Numbered from the stretch's first letter, positions 1 to 16,671 are shown. The stretch is 64,000 nt of DNA from Phanerodontia chrysosporium (GCA_001910725.1 MJGA01000022.1:452026-516025); one strand, 5' to 3'. Notes: generated by a model from the letters alone, not told the origin. Translations and numbers: made by a program.

Positions 1-697
1 TTCGCCTTGAAAGGATCTATGACGTTCGCCATGTTTGCGCCGACGCCTAGCCTGCCGTACTCGGGCGGGACTTCCTTCGCGTCGATCTTGAAGTCCTGGG
101 GGAGGATCGGCGCATCGGTGCGCTTCCGACGGACACCGTTGTAGTAAAGTGTCGAGTTTTCGGTGAGGTCGTCAAAGTAGTAATTTAGCTTTTCTAGCCC
201 CAGGTACTTGAAAAGCATGAATACTGGCCACATGATGGGGATATCGGGAAAGCGCATGGCGCCTAGGTCCTACAGAACAGTGTTTCAGTCAGCTCGTGTT
301 GATCCATGAGAATTATACGCACAATATAGTCATATATTTGCGCCTCATTAAAGTCCTTGTAGGTATACAAACGACCGCCGACGCGGTCACTTGCTTCATA
401 GATCGTATAGGGGATGTGACATGCCTGGAGAAGCAGCCCGGCGAAGAGCCCACCAATACCACCACCAATGATGGCGACCCTCGTCGTGGTGTGGAGAGGT
501 GGAGGGATAAGAGGAATGTCGCCGTGCAGGTATCTTTCCACGGCCTTTTCTAGCTTCGGCTGCATATCAGGGGCGCCGAACTTGGAATGGTAGTCCTTGA
601 TGATATTCTGCGCATAACAGTTGGCAGGATCGTTCGCGGCATCCGAAGATAAAGTTGCTGCGGGTTGGGTCATCTGGATGTGGTGTGGTAGGCTCAT
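1..697 (-). CDS. L-amino-acid-oxidase-like flavin amine oxidase, 5' part (partial)
   Basis: This is the N-terminal part of a flavin-dependent amine oxidase that runs off the left edge. Exon 1 is 323-697 and exon 2 is 1-269, separated by a 53-bp intron (270-322, GTGCGT...TGTAG); the join gives IYDYI-DLGAMRFP. Visible are the dinucleotide-binding motif VAIIGGGIGGLFAGLLL near residues 73-89, the following acidic/Arg pair EASDRVGGRLYTY, and the GAMRFP motif typical of the fungal L-amino-acid oxidase branch. Family knowledge: these FAD enzymes oxidatively deaminate amino acids, releasing H2O2, ammonia and a keto acid. No signal peptide is evident at the chosen ATG (MSLPHHIQ). The substrate cannot be inferred from this fragment; a general monoamine oxidase is the alternative. 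Confidence 0.85.
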
Positions 698-3320
698 GCT
701 CGATGTTTAGTGCGTACACGATCGACGACTAGATAGTGAGACGACGAGACTTTAATACCGACCCGTCCCGCATACCAAGCGCGTGCTCGGGACGACTCTA
801 GGTTGCGTGCCCCCGTGCGGAGTCCCGCGAAGTCTAGTGCTGATATCCAGCTAGGGTCCCAGCGCCATAGCTTTGCTTCTGTGGTTCCTCACGAATGAAG
901 CCAGCGAACGCTCTAGCTCGTGAAACATTAAGAGTATATATTAGGATCGCAAAGATGCCTAATATACGTCAGTCTTGCAGGGAAGCTTGCGTAGTTATAC
1001 ATGAATCATCGCTGGTGCTGCTGTGAAGTTATAACCAGACAGTATTTGCAGGAGTGTTGGACTAGATCGAAGCTAGATGAGGCCCGTTCAGAACAGGCTC
1101 CAGGCAGACCGCAGACGAAGGGGACTGACCAGTCATGGTGCGGTCGAAGAGGTCTTCTGTTCTCGTGCTGACGTCTCCATTGCATCTTCAATGTGACAAT
1201 GACACCAATACTCCATTCGCTCTACTCGGGTCCTGAGTTAGCTTTCAGGGGAAAAGACAGAACCCACTTGCCCATGGGAAGTCTGCAGGCCTTGAAGTAA
1301 CCTAGAACAATATTATACGTATCAGATCGATAAATGCAGTACGATGTCCATAGCCGTTCTCACCAGCATCGGAGTTTATCCGCAGCCAATCGTGCCAAAG
1401 GCTCACTCATCGCAGTTTCCGCGAACTGATGTCCTCGTGAACTGCGCGTACGGCGAGCGTTCTTCGTAGCCATTCAACGCGTCCCCTCGCAGCGACGATG
1501 GTGTCGAAGGAACGCCATGCTGCTCACGTATGCGCGACATATAGCCCAGGGGCGATATAGGTGCAGCGAAAATGGCTGCGGGACCGAGTCCTAGTGTCAT
1601 TCTGAACAACAATCCCTCGAGGCCATGTCCTTGCTCGTACTGTACTTTCAAACATTCAAGAGCAAAGCGGACAAGGGCAGCCCGCGTGGCCTTCCTCGGA
1701 CAAAGCTTGTAAGCCATGGTGTTGCTCCGACTGGGCGCGCTGCATGGCTCTTCTGCAATGATCATCGAGTAGCACCGTGCGTCATAAGGCGGACGCATGC
1801 CCCCCCCCCCCCCGGGTCACGATGAAACCTAGAAAATGTAATTCTCGTCAAGATATGCGCGTTTTAACGAGCATAGAACCGCCGAGCAGTCGCACCTAGG
1901 TTGGTCAGTAGCATCCTCGGAAGCCGCAGTGCACGCTGCCCAGTTGTGTGGATTCATGAGCTGGCGCATTCTCCAGAGCATCCGAAGCGTGGTCAATCGC
2001 GCTTTGTCAACGTCCCTCGTGCGCAAGGGACCACCCTAGAGCGTTCCGAGTACACGCCGCACATACGTACGAGCGACGACAATTCCAGAGTCATGAAGGA
2101 GCTTGGGACCAGGACGTTGGAGACGCGTTGGAACGTGTTGGGCACGCGGTGCCTCGCGGGTGCGGGATCTCGCAAGTCGTATCCGGAATCGTACCGATTG
2201 GATGACAGTTGAAGATCTGCACATAGGAAGTTAGCTTCGTCAGACCCAGCAGATGCTGCAGAATCTTATCGGAAAGGCCAATCGCCCGCAGGCAGATGTG
2301 GCACAAAGGCTCAGCCAGGCCTCAGAGCGCCACCTTTGAGCCTGCCGGAGCCCGGCGACGACATTCAAGCAGAAGGTTGCGCAGTGCTTACCAAAGTCTG
2401 GTCGGTTGCAAACGACAGTACGAGTGGGGTAAAAGACTGCAATCGCCGAGCTGAGATGTCTGCCGGGTGGCCGTGCCTGGGAATACACCGTGTGGTCTTG
2501 CCCAGCTAGTGCCCGAGATGCACACGTTTTACGACAAGGATGATTCTCGATGGCAACGCGTTGTGTACACGTTGCATAGACAAGGCCTTCTGCACACTAG
2601 CAAATTGTATTCTTCCTGTGGCTCTTGACCAACTATGGTACCGAACTCGCTCAGCATTGGAGACGCTTAGCAGAGCTCACCAGCGGGCTCCCTATCTGTT
2701 ATCCCCATGACCATGCCTCGAGGCGTTCCTAGGCTGCAGGCACAGCTGGGTACGTAGGTACGCGGTGCACGAGGCGTCCTATGCGAGCAAGTCCGTTTGA
2801 GGTGGAGCGCACTCGCCGCGAGCCCGACACTTGGCGTGCCGTGCACAGGATGAGGCGGAATGGGAGACACAGGAGGTAGCAAGCACACGAGCATAAGGAG
2901 GCGTCGACACACGTTTGGACCTCAATGTTCGGAAAAGTCAGGCGTGGAAAGTCTGGTATTGCAGAGGTCTTGTGGTGTTATTCCGGCGTCGTGGCACGAT
3001 GTGAGGAGAAACAGCAGTCGAGGAGGAGGAATTGGTCAGGAAAAGCACGAGTAGGACGCATGTTTTGTCATCGGGGGAGGCTCGTCGCTGTGCTCGCCCG
3101 GTCTGGTCAAGTCTTTGTGCGGGAGGCGCCTCCGGGTTCACGCGCCGACGGCACCACTTCGCGTGGCAAGCGACAATCGTACCACAAGCGAGAAAAAAAG
3201 ATTATGTTCGTATTTCCACATTTTATAAACCCCAGACGTCTCGCTGGCTGATATCCCACACCCCGGCCTTCTTTCCACGACCACCACCATCTCCTAATCG
3301 CGGAGACAACGGGGTTCACG
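698..3320. other. Long intergenic stretch without a supportable gene
   Basis: About 2.6 kb between the oxidase start and ERG25. Several open frames of 60-131 codons occur on both strands, but none shows a recognisable domain, plausible splice structure or family motif. It should contain both divergent promoters; I see no clear TATA box to assign. Confidence 0.5.
1800..1813. repeat. 14-nt poly-C tract
   Basis: Uninterrupted run of 14 cytosines inside the intergenic stretch. Its length is likely to vary between alleles and to be error-prone in sequencing. Confidence 0.9.
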
Positions 3321-4478
3321 ATGTCGAACACGACCGCGACGCCCTACCATGACGCCGGCCTTCTGTACGCCAACACCGACTTCTCCAAGCTCAGCTGGCT
3401 CGAGCTGCAGTGGGCATCATGGTACCTCTGGATAGGCAACCCAGTCCTCGCGACCGGTCTCGCCTCCTTCCTGCTTCACGAGGTTTGTCTTGCTTCTGCT
3501 GTTGCGAAAGCGCGCTCCTGACCGCGTCGTAGGTCGTGTACTTCGGTCGTTCCATCCCATGGATCATCATCGACGCGACGCCGTACTTCCGCAAGTGGAA
3601 GCTCCAGCCCAACAAGATCCCGACACCAGGCGAACAGTGGGCCTGCACGAAGCAGGTCTTGTTCAGCCACTTCACCGTCGAGCTCCCCGTCATCTGGCTC
3701 TTCCACCCCATGGCAGAGTTCTTCGGCATGTCAACCTGGCAGGTACCCTTCCCGAGCTGGACGGCCATCCTCCCTCAGGTTTTCTTTTTCTTCGTGTTCG
3801 AGGACATGTTCCACTACTTTGGTACGTACACCACAGACGGCGCATATATTCTCAGTCTAACGGCCCCGTAGCGCATCAGGCACTCCACTGGGGCCCTCTG
3901 TACAAGCACATTCACAAGATTCACCACCAGTACCCTGCACCGTTCGGTCTTGCTGCCGAGTACGCGCACCCCGCTGAGGTCTTCATCCTCGGTACTGGCA
4001 CGATTCTCGGCCCCATCCTCTACTGCATGTTCCGCCACGACTTGCACATTTTCACCGTCTACATCTGGATCACCCTTCGTCTGTTCCAGGCTATCGACGC
4101 ACACAGTGGCTACGGTAAGTTATACGTGTCACGGGGTGTCGCGCAGTCTCTGACAATATCCCAGACTTCCCGTGGTCCCTCCAGCACTGGCTCCCGTTCT
4201 GGTCCGGCGCCGAGCACCATGACTTCCACCACATGGCTTTCGTCAACAACTTCAGCACTTCGTTCCGCTGGTGCGATCGCATCTTTGGCACCGACACGAA
4301 GTACCGCGCCTACCGTGCCCGCCTCGACGCCGCGAAGAAGGCCGGCCTCTCCCCCGAGGAGTACGCCCGCATGGAGATCAAGCTCAACGAGGAGGCTGAG
4401 CGCGAGGGTATCGTCGCCGAGAAGATCGCCGAGAGCACAGGATTCGGCGGTGCATGGCAAAAGACCAAGGTGCAGTAA
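3321..4478 (+). CDS. ERG25: C-4 methylsterol oxidase (ERG25)
   Basis: Sterol C-4 methyl oxidase, a membrane di-iron enzyme of the ER that starts removal of the two C-4 methyl groups during ergosterol synthesis. Four exons (3321-3482, 3533-3821, 3872-4114, 4165-4478) give 335 residues, about the family length. The His clusters of the fatty-acid-hydroxylase superfamily are clear: HQALH, HKIHH and HDFHHM. Hydrophobic membrane segments lie between them (for example around [16 protein letters not shown]). The splice joins restore EDMFHYF-AHQALHW and [15 protein letters not shown], which are diagnostic. The C-terminus is charged and ends KTKVQ without a classical KKXX signal. The intron donors include GTTTGT, GTACGT and GTAAGT. 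Identification is confident from the motif order. Confidence 0.95.
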
Positions 4479-5142
4479 GGTGCACGCGTTGGGACATTCG
4501 CATAGACATGTAAAGGGGGAAGTACGATACACACACGCCGACGATTTAATGTCCATGTAACAATCTCTTGTTTTGCTATATAATACCCCATTCCATCGGA
4601 TTCACTGTTGCCCGTCTGAAGGCGAGGATGGCTGTATTTGCGTCATGGCGGTCGGTCGCGGTGTGACTGACCGGGGATCCCGATCGAACTGTGAGCGCCA
4701 GGTGTTGGCGCATCTTGGATCTCGACCGTGACCTCGTCCTACTACACCCTGCTCCACGTACCTCAACGCAACTACAAACACGCTTGGTTTAGGGCAAAAT
4801 AAATGCCCTGCCGTCTTTGAAAGCGCATAAAGTGTCACAATCCCTTGAAAGCTTGACGAGACTTCGAGTATCGGGCTTCATACCGCGCCGGACTTGCGTT
4901 CCACGCTGTACCATCGCTGACGAGGGGAATCTACCACGGTGCGTGCTCTTCGCTAGGTGACTTGACACTCCAACAACCTTGGCTGCAACACCGAGAATCC
5001 TGTGCCTGGAGTACGCTGTAGCCAAAGCACGTCCAGCGGGATCATGTCACGTGACTGGCTGCAGAGTCTCGTGCCTCGATACTGATGACAGCGGTTCTTT
5101 CAGGTCATCCAAGAGACTTCAGCCTACGTCTAAAGAGCTGCT
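4479..5142. other. Intergenic region, nothing recognised
   Basis: 664 bp between ERG25 and the F-box-like gene, which share an orientation. It holds the ERG25 3' UTR and the next promoter. No conserved element was seen. Confidence 0.5.
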
Positions 5143-6353
5143 GTGATGATATTGGATCGCGCTGCCTTGCCACCCGAGGTGCTGAGCCTCATCTTCGACG
5201 AGACGGATACACAAGACCTACCTTCCGTCCTGCGTGCGAGCTCGCAATTCTACTCCATTGGTTACTCTTCTCTCTATCGCGAAATACCCAACTGCAAGAC
5301 CGGAAGAAAGCGTGTACAGCTGCTGCAATCGCTCGCCCGCGCCGCCGACCCCGCGTTCCACCCGGCCCGCCTGCCCTCGCCCGCACTTGCAGTGCGGCTG
5401 CTGAGCCTGGACTTCCACTCGAGCAACGTCAACGGCAACCTACTCAGACTGGTAAACCGGGCTCTTAGGGCTACAACCAATCTTCAAGAGCTGTTGCTCG
5501 AGTTCTCAGCGGCGAACAGCTTCGAGCCGACGTCGTGGTGCCTTCTGGGGACAACGTTCCGCCTGCGCCGGCTGTACACCTCCGTCGGGCTCGACGGTCC
5601 GCTATTCTCCTGGCTCGCACACCCGAACCAGCAGGACATCACCGAGCTCAACCTGCGCGGGCACCGCATGTTGCGCGCCAAGCGCAGCGGCAGCGGCGCG
5701 GTGCTGCCACCGGATGCGCTTCCCGCGCTCGCGAGCTTCCGCAGTGTGCACCTCGACAGCGCGTCCGTCGCGCTGTTCCTCGCGGGACGCCCGGTGCAAA
5801 GCGTCGGGCTCACGCTCTTCCCGTTTGCGGCCGAACGCTCGCTTGACGCGCTCCGCACGACGAGCACCCCAGTGCGCCGGCTCACGGTCCTCTGCCTCGA
5901 GGAGCCCGCGTCCGACGCGCTCGTCGCCGCGATCGCGGCACGCCTGCCCGCGCTCGAGAGCCTGCACGTCGTCATCCTCGCGACACCATTCTCTGCCGTG
6001 CGTGCCCGGGACGCCTCACGCCGCTTGTTCTGCTGCTGACTGCTCGTTTTTAGGAGAAGCTAATGGCGCTCGCGCCCATTCTCGCGCGGTTCGAGGCGCT
6101 GCGGTACATCACGTTCATGGCGCCTGACATGCCCGGCACAGACAAACTCACGACCGACAGTGAGCGCACTATCGTCACCGTCTGGGCAGAGGCCTGCCCG
6201 ACCCTCCGCACCATCATCCTGCCCATGGGTCAGGTATGGTACTCTGAAGACAAAGCGTGGCGCTGTTATGCAGATGCGCAGGTGACGCGAGCTGCGGTTG
6301 AGACGGCAGACGAGCAAGAGACAGAAGATATCCAGGAGACGCAAGATGAATAG
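5143..6353 (+). CDS. F-box-like / leucine-rich-repeat protein
   Basis: Two exons (5143-5997, 6054-6353; intron 5998-6053, GTGCGT...TTTAG) encode 384 residues. The N-terminus LPPEVLSLIFDE followed by LPSVLRASSQFYSIGYSSLYREI has the L-P-x-E-[IVL]-L-x-x-I-F pattern and Cys/Ser-to-SLYR ending of basidiomycete F-box-like domains (about residues 9-47). The rest has irregular Leu-rich segments such as LRRLYTSVGLDGPLF and LESLHVVIL that resemble degenerate LRRs. Family knowledge: such proteins usually act as substrate adaptors of SCF ubiquitin ligases, and basidiomycetes carry many fast-evolving copies. The substrate is unknown. The C-terminus is Glu/Asp/Gln rich. Two adjacent ATGs exist at the start; the first was chosen. 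Confidence 0.75.
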
Positions 6354-6865
6354 GAGAAGTGAGGAAAATACAGAGTCGTACAGTTCATTGGCGCATGGCC
6401 TTACCCTCGGCTGTCGTGCACATGTAACTCCAAAAATACACACTCTACCGAGGTTTCTCAAGAGCTCCCTCCGATTATCTTATCTAGTCCAGTGGATGTC
6501 GACTCTTAGTGCGGCCAACGATGTTATATCCTGCCGCACCATATTTTTCACGTCCGAGTCGTGCGCTCGTGGAGTGTTACGGGTTCTGCAACTGAGTCGT
6601 CTTCTGTTACGAGGTCGCTGCATGGTATCCTTTATCTCAGCCATGGCTCTGGTCCTTGTATATGCATCCAGTTCGAAGACCTGTTCAGCATGGCAAAAGC
6701 GGCAGGAACAAAACACTAGCAAAGCGAGGATGCAACGAATAAACATTGATACAGAAAGCGCGTGAGGTACAACAATTATCGACACGAGTGTTCACGATGA
6801 TGCGAGGGGCCGTACAGTAGAAGAGAAGGTCCGGAAAGCGACAGGGCGGGCGGGCGGTTTTGAGT
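6354..6865. other. Convergent intergenic region
   Basis: 512 bp between the 3' ends of the F-box-like gene and the CFIm25 gene. Open frames here lack features; it is probably two 3' UTRs. Confidence 0.5.
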
Positions 6866-7803
<938 letters not shown>

Positions 7804-8118
7804 GGCGAACGGAGAACGAGGGACGTGAACAAGAACAGATGAAGACGGCAAGCCGTCCAGAAAGCACTCGTCGCTCGCGAAAGCGCCCACTAGGCGCCAA
7901 AGGCCAAAGGCCACTGCCCAGTCACGCCACAGAAGTAACAAGTCCCTGTCATCATGCGTCATGCATCATGGACTGACGGTGCTCGCTTCGCCAGCTACTA
8001 CGCAGTGAAGAGTAGATCCGCACATGTTCTGAGTCCATCACGGGCACGAAATACATCCAATAAACCTCCGGTATATACGCGTACAGTACACAAGTTCTTT
8101 GAAGTAGTCGTAGACAAC
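7804..8118. other. Intergenic region, nothing recognised
   Basis: 315 bp between the CFIm25 start and the MET17-like 3' end (same strand). It must hold the CFIm25 promoter; no motif could be assigned. Confidence 0.5.
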
Positions 8119-11575
<3,457 letters not shown>

Positions 11576-13480
11576 TCATCGTACGTGGTACATCATGCCA
11601 CCCGCGCCCCTGAACTTCTGCACGCGCTCCTGCTCCTCTCTAGCCTCCTGCAGCCGTGCCTCCTCGTCCTCCTTGCTCGGGAAGAACCCTCTCGCGTCCC
11701 ATCCGCGTCCCTCCTCGCCCTCACGCATCCATCCGAGGCGATTCGCCGTGAGGCCCGCCGCGCGCACGAACAGCGTGCCATCGAGGACCTCGGCGCCCGT
11801 GAGCCCGCCCGCACCCTGCGACGCGACGACACCCTCGAACGCACGCGCACGCGTCCCGCCGAGCCACTCCGCAAAATGATACAGCGCGCGCTGCGCCTTG
11901 CAGAGGTGCTCGTTCGGGTGCACGAGCGTCGTCTGCACGAGCGCGAGCCACGCGCTCGGCGTGCGCTGCGTTTGCGCGTCGCCCGGCGGGAGCGTGTCCG
12001 CGGCCGGCGCTGGCCCCGGCCCCGGTGGCTGCGGGTGCGCCGTCGTGTGCGCGTAGAACGCGTCCACGGGCAGCGCGGGCCGCCCCCGCGCAACGTAGAG
12101 CACGATGCTGAAGGCGAAATACGTCTTTAGCAGCAGCGCACCCGACTTGTGCGACAGGACGTTCAGCAGCGAGGAGGTGAGGAGTGCTGAGGTGACGAGG
12201 TGCATCCTGGAGTTGTTCGATGAGTGCTGAAGCCAGACTTTAGATGCCGTAACTTACAAGAAGAAGTCACCATTGAACTCCTTGTTCTCATCTTCGCCGA
12301 GCTCGCGCCCGGCCCAGCCACCGACCGCGTATATTACCGTGTTCATCCAGACGACCTCCTCGAATTTGGCGCGAAGTGTCTCTGCGTCCTCGGTGACGGT
12401 TCCGAACCAGCTACAGAGATACTCGAGAAGCTTGACCCCGCCAAGGCGTACGACGCGGTTGACGCTGTTCTCGTCTGCATCAGGCGGGACTGGGAGGTCG
12501 ACATTGCGTGGCTCAAAGGCAGGATCCTTGGCAACCTTTGCGAGGACGGAGAGCGCATGAACGGCATTTCCCTGCGAACCAGATGTAGACATGGCCAAAG
12601 AAGCAAGCCTAGACATCAGGCCTGTCGCGGTCGCACCAAAGAGTTCGGGCGTGAACAGAGCGTCTGCTTCGCTAGCCTGGATCGCCGCTTCCGATATTCC
12701 TAGCAAGGGGTAAGTCGAAGACCTCTCTACACTGGACAACTACTCACCTTCAGCTATAAGACCAGGCAGACTGAACTCAGCGCCATAGCCTGCATGAATG
12801 AGCGGGTGTAAGAAGCCTCCCAGGAAGCGGCTCAGCATGAGGGGCTTGCTGTCTGCGGCATTCTTGGCAGGCGTGAGGTTTGCGTCGATCGAGAAGACGT
12901 AGTCTTCTAGCACTCGCCGAATGGCATGCCTTCCTGCGCTCTTGTCTAGGAGCTTACGAGCAAAGAAGGCGACGTAGGCCTGGTAGTACCTAGCGCATAC
13001 AATGGACACCCAAAACGGTCTCAGGGTACTCTGCTACGCACCTCTCGTCCCCTAGGTAGTCCTTCCAGTTTGTGTCATCGATGACGACCTTTTGGATCGC
13101 CTCACGTGTCTTCCGCGCCTCGTCAGTCTCGGGCGGGGGAAAGGCCGGCTTCTGGTACACGACATGGGTGTGGTACGCAGCATTCAACAGGCTCGCTGCG
13201 GCCCCCATAGCATATATAGCAAGGAGATGGTGAGCTGCATGGCTGCAAAACATAACTCAGCATGCAGCGCTGCGACAAGGAGGCTTTGCACGCACTTGTG
13301 GAAATGTTTCTCGTTGAAAAAGATGTGCCAGCGCTGGTGGTTTTCCTTCAGATTGGTGAGCACCGCTTCTGTGCTCTCGCTGTCCCAGCCAGCATGGCGG
13401 ATGGGCGCGGGCACGACGGCGGGGTGCGGCGGTGCGGGCCACGGGAACCGCGCAGTGAGCTCGTCGGGGGTTGCGTCCAT
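11576..13480 (-). CDS. Questin-oxidase-like protein (DUF4243 family)
   Basis: Five exons (13296-13480, 13042-13242, 12748-12989, 12258-12699, 11576-12206) encode 566 residues. The family signatures are the HAAHHLLAIYAMGA block (about residues 63-76), WKDYLGDERYYQAYVAFF, and the hallmark HPLIHAGYGAEF around residue 190, followed by a long helical C-terminal part with Ala/Leu segments. Family knowledge: members include Baeyer-Villiger-type questin oxidases of fungal polyketide pathways, but most basidiomycete members are uncharacterised. No polyketide synthase or other pathway gene lies nearby, so a role in secondary metabolism is not supported by context. Splice joins restore FHN-HAAHH, DER-YYQAY, AEG-ISEAA and DFFL-MHLVT. 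Confidence 0.85.
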
Positions 13481-14428
13481 CGTGCCTGGCAGAAGGGTGG
13501 GTGTATGCGCAGGTAACTATGCGATGGTGATAGGCCATGGGACGCAGGGACGGGATTATATACTGTGGTCGTGGGTCAGCAGCCATGTATGAGGTCATCT
13601 CCCCGCGCGACATGACACTTCGTGTGAGGAGCCGTTTCCGCGCGCAGCACTCGGAGCGTTCTCATTTCCAATGCTAGCGCTCTGCCTGGCCGGGACAGTC
13701 TCTGAGCCATACATCTCCATTTCCCAAGCTCGTCCTGTGACTGCCTGTATGAAGTCGTTCAAAAGTCAAATCCTAGCCAGACTGTTCATGGCAGAATCTC
13801 GACTTCAGAATAGACTCCGTGACATTGGCGTTGAACGTTGATACTTCATTCTGAAACATGTTGGTTATCTTGTGGCGATAGCCTGCTAGAGATGTGGCGC
13901 AAGTGTAATAGCTTGCTAGCGGTCAAGTTACAAGCGCCACGGTGCGCCACATCTGTTCTTCTGGCGTTTCTCGACACCTGCAGCAACGTGCAAAGCCAAG
14001 CGAGCGACATCAGCAGCACAAGTATCGAATGGACGTCACCCATCTTCTCTCGCATTGTTCGTATCTAACTCATACACATCATCTATGTCCCGCCTGGCGT
14101 GCAGTTTCATTGAACGTGCCGCGTCGCAATGATAGATTGCAGGTTTATCACGAAAATCCCAAACCTTGCCCATAGCTATTTATACTAGTGGAAGGCCAGC
14201 ATGCGTATACTCAAGGTACATGTTTACATCCCGTGACGACGACTGATGCGGCGGCAGCCTCAAGTCATGTGGTACACTATCAGGCAGCGTCATCGGCAGG
14301 CTTAGGAGACTATCGATAGCTCTCCCTGCCACCATACCAACAACAAGTCTGACTCTGCTTGGCCAGGACCCACCGCTCACACGTAGCCTGCGTATCGTCT
14401 CCACCTTCAATCAGCTCTCACTCAAAGC
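13481..14428. other. Divergent intergenic region
   Basis: 948 bp between the starts of the questin-oxidase-like gene (-) and the PhyH-like gene (+). It presumably carries both promoters. A TATTTATA stretch at about 14166-14174 could serve the plus-strand gene. No gene was seen. Confidence 0.5.
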
Positions 14429-15539
14429 ATGTCCACTGACGAGGCACCACAGTCCTACAAGGCCCTCTACGACTCACAGGGCTTTGTCATCGTACCCGGG
14501 CTGATCCCACCCGCGCTCTTCCCGAAGTTGACAGAGGCGGCAGAGCGCGCCACCGCATGCACGAGGGCCGGCACTTGGCCGCACCGGCGCACCGTCGGCC
14601 GCCAGTTCCCGCCATACGACCCCGACGCTGCGCTCGACGTCTGGGGCGTGCAGCACGTCATGCACCCAGCCCTCGACGAGCGGGCCTTCGCGGAGTGGTA
14701 CACCAGCGACGCGCTCCTGCAAGTTGCATGCGAGCTCATAGGGTGCGAGAGAGCGGAGCTCCAGATGGGTGCGTGGCTGCGTCTGAGGCGCATAGGGGCG
14801 TGCTGCTCAGTGCGCGATGCCGTCTGCCAGAGCTCTTCAACATGCTAGTCAACCCCGAGCGCGCCGACTTTGCGCTGCGCTGGCACCGCGATGATGTGCG
14901 TGAGAGCGCAACGGTCGACGAGGAGCGCGAAGCACTCGCGAAGTGGCACTACGGGGTTCGTACTACTTCCCCTTGTGATAGGCCTCGTGTGATTAATTGC
15001 GTGGAATAGGTGCAATGGAACACGTACGGGCTGCCTCTCTACTTGCTTGCATGTTGAGCTAAAGTGTGTCGTCAGCGCCTTGCTCGAGGATGCCTGCCTG
15101 TTCGTCGTCCCTGGATCCCATGCGGAGCCTCGCACCCCAGACCAGCGTGCACATTCCTCAACGCCAGATGCTCCGACGAATCCTCTGGACATGCACGGTG
15201 CGATACGTGTGGTCCTGAAACGTGCGTCCGCAGCAAATGCCGAGATGCAAAGATGGCTCACCAGCATGCCCAACAGCCGGCGAAACCGTCTTCTACAATA
15301 ACAACATTTTGCACTGCGCGACATACTCGCATAGCACACCCAGACTGACGCTACATGCATGCATAGGCTGCACGCGCGGCGGCTCGTCTCGCGCTCGCAA
15401 CATCCTTCAGCACGGGCTGGCATGGATGGAGCAGGACAGCTTCCGGGAGTCCTTGAACCAGACGGGCAAGGAAATGTTGGACAGGCTTCTGAAGATGAAA
15501 AGGGACGCTGATGACGTCGGGTTTTCATTGCAGAACTGA
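14429..15539 (+). CDS. Phytanoyl-CoA dioxygenase (PhyH) family protein
   Basis: Putative Fe(II)/2-oxoglutarate-dependent dioxygenase. Five exons (14429-14768, 14831-14955, 15010-15023, 15076-15221, 15277-15539) give 295 residues. The double-stranded beta-helix metal site is visible: the HxD pair in RWHRDD (H132, D134) and a distal His in NNNILHCATY (about H221), with Arg nine residues later (STPRLTLH) as the likely 2-oxoglutarate ligand. The N-terminus YDSQGFVIVPGLIPPALFPKL is the typical PhyH opening. Exon 3 is only 14 nt, and the join WN-T-ALLEDACLFVVPGSH confirms it. The substrate is unknown: family members hydroxylate fatty acyl-CoA, small metabolites or amino acids. No peroxisomal SKL-type terminus is seen (it ends SLQN). 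Confidence 0.88.
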
Positions 15540-15664
15540 CGGGTAGAGTGAAACCTGAATGTCGGGGCGTGTGCGATGTGGAATCCTGTCCAGGTTGTGG
15601 AAACGAGCTGATGTACAAGAGAGCAGATAGATAAGATACCAAGTCAGGACAAAATCTAACCCAT

Positions 15665-16368
15665 TTATGCTTCGTCATTCTCGACCAGGCGACCACATAT
15701 GATGTACTTGTTGGCGAAGTGGTCCATCCAACCTAGGAGGAAGATGTCAGGATGGTTTGAGACTGAAGTAACTAGAGCCAACCTTTCATATTCTCACTGG
15801 GCTCTAAGTTAGTGGCATGTTTACACGAGGAATTGTATGGACAACGTACATCTCTTCCGGAGTGAGGTCCTCGAGCTTGTCCAGAGGTTGGTCGATCGGA
15901 GTGAGCATTTCTAAACGATGTAATGAGTTTATCGCGGTCTTGATACGTTCTGGACAAGCATACCTTCGTCGAAAGACTGCTTCGCCATACCCCTCGAAGC
16001 ATCACGGCCGGCGAAATTGGCGTACATACCACCTAGCACTCGCTCAGTCGCCTCACCTGCGAAACACAGCAGCAGCACGCACCGGGGCCGTAGAAGCTCC
16101 TGCCCGCCGTCACATCGTACACAACGCCCTTGATCGCGAGGAGGATGCGCGGGTCGTCGCGCCCGTTGAACCGCTCGAGCGTGCGCGGCGTGTACGTCTT
16201 GAAGAGCAGCGTCGGCGGGTGCGCCTTCGGCATCCATGTGTACGAGTGCTTGAACTCGCTCGGCACCGTTTTCGGCGGGGACGCCGACGGCAGCAGGATC
16301 CGCTGGACGCAGTAGAGAATGTACAGCAGCAGCGCGGTGTTTACGGGCAGGCTGAGGTCGAACGCCAT
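15665..16368 (-). CDS. DAP1: Dap1/PGRMC-like cytochrome b5-domain haem protein
   Basis: Membrane-associated haem-binding protein. In yeasts Dap1 supports the P450 step Erg11/CYP51 of sterol synthesis. Five exons (16083-16368, 15964-16032, 15850-15910, 15783-15796, 15665-15732) give 165 residues. One N-terminal membrane segment ([17 protein letters not shown]) is followed by the cytochrome-b5-like domain: [37 protein letters not shown] (its Tyr is the expected haem ligand in this family) and [16 protein letters not shown]. The end [21 protein letters not shown] matches the family C-terminus. Exon 4 is only 14 nt; its acceptor was chosen because the nearer AG gives a stop, while the used one restores EEIENMKGW. 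It is transcribed divergently from the peptidase gene 303 bp away. Confidence 0.9.
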
Positions 16369-16671
16369 CGTGGTCGCAGTCGAAGGTGTGATGTTTCGCG
16401 CCTGCGCGTACTCCCCGCTTTGTCGCCAGACGCGGGGGTCTTGGCTTTCTACACTCACGCTCCCTCTCGGTCGCAAGCTGCCCAGTTCCAGTTCAGAATA
16501 CATGCTCTCGACTTATCATGATCAAAAGCCGCTCGCAGGATGTTTGCAAGATCGCCAATGTCATGAAATGTTCGGAGGCATCGATGTCATAGCGCTCTGG
16601 TGCGCGCCGAGGCCTGCTTCAGCCCCTCATCTCCTCTAACTTTGCAGGCAACACACAGAAACTAAGACTCC
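16369..16671. promoter_or_regulatory. Short divergent promoter region
   Basis: The start codons of the Dap1-like gene (-) and the peptidase gene (+) are 303 bp apart, so this segment must hold both promoters. No TATA box is evident. A shared bidirectional promoter is an inference from spacing alone. Confidence 0.45.

Noticed and set aside
1403..1798. 131-codon minus-strand open frame in the first intergenic region
   Set aside because: It has some Leu-rich composition but no motif, no convincing ATG context or splice partner, and an overlapping antisense frame; it is probably chance.
3490..4560. 356-codon plus-strand frame overlapping ERG25
   Set aside because: It is a shadow frame that exists because the introns keep it open; it is full of Arg/Ser/Pro and lacks the sterol oxidase motifs found in the spliced frame.
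14845..15696. 283-codon minus-strand frame antisense to the PhyH-like gene
   Set aside because: It covers introns and exons of a well-supported gene and has Cys/Arg/Ser-rich non-coding composition.
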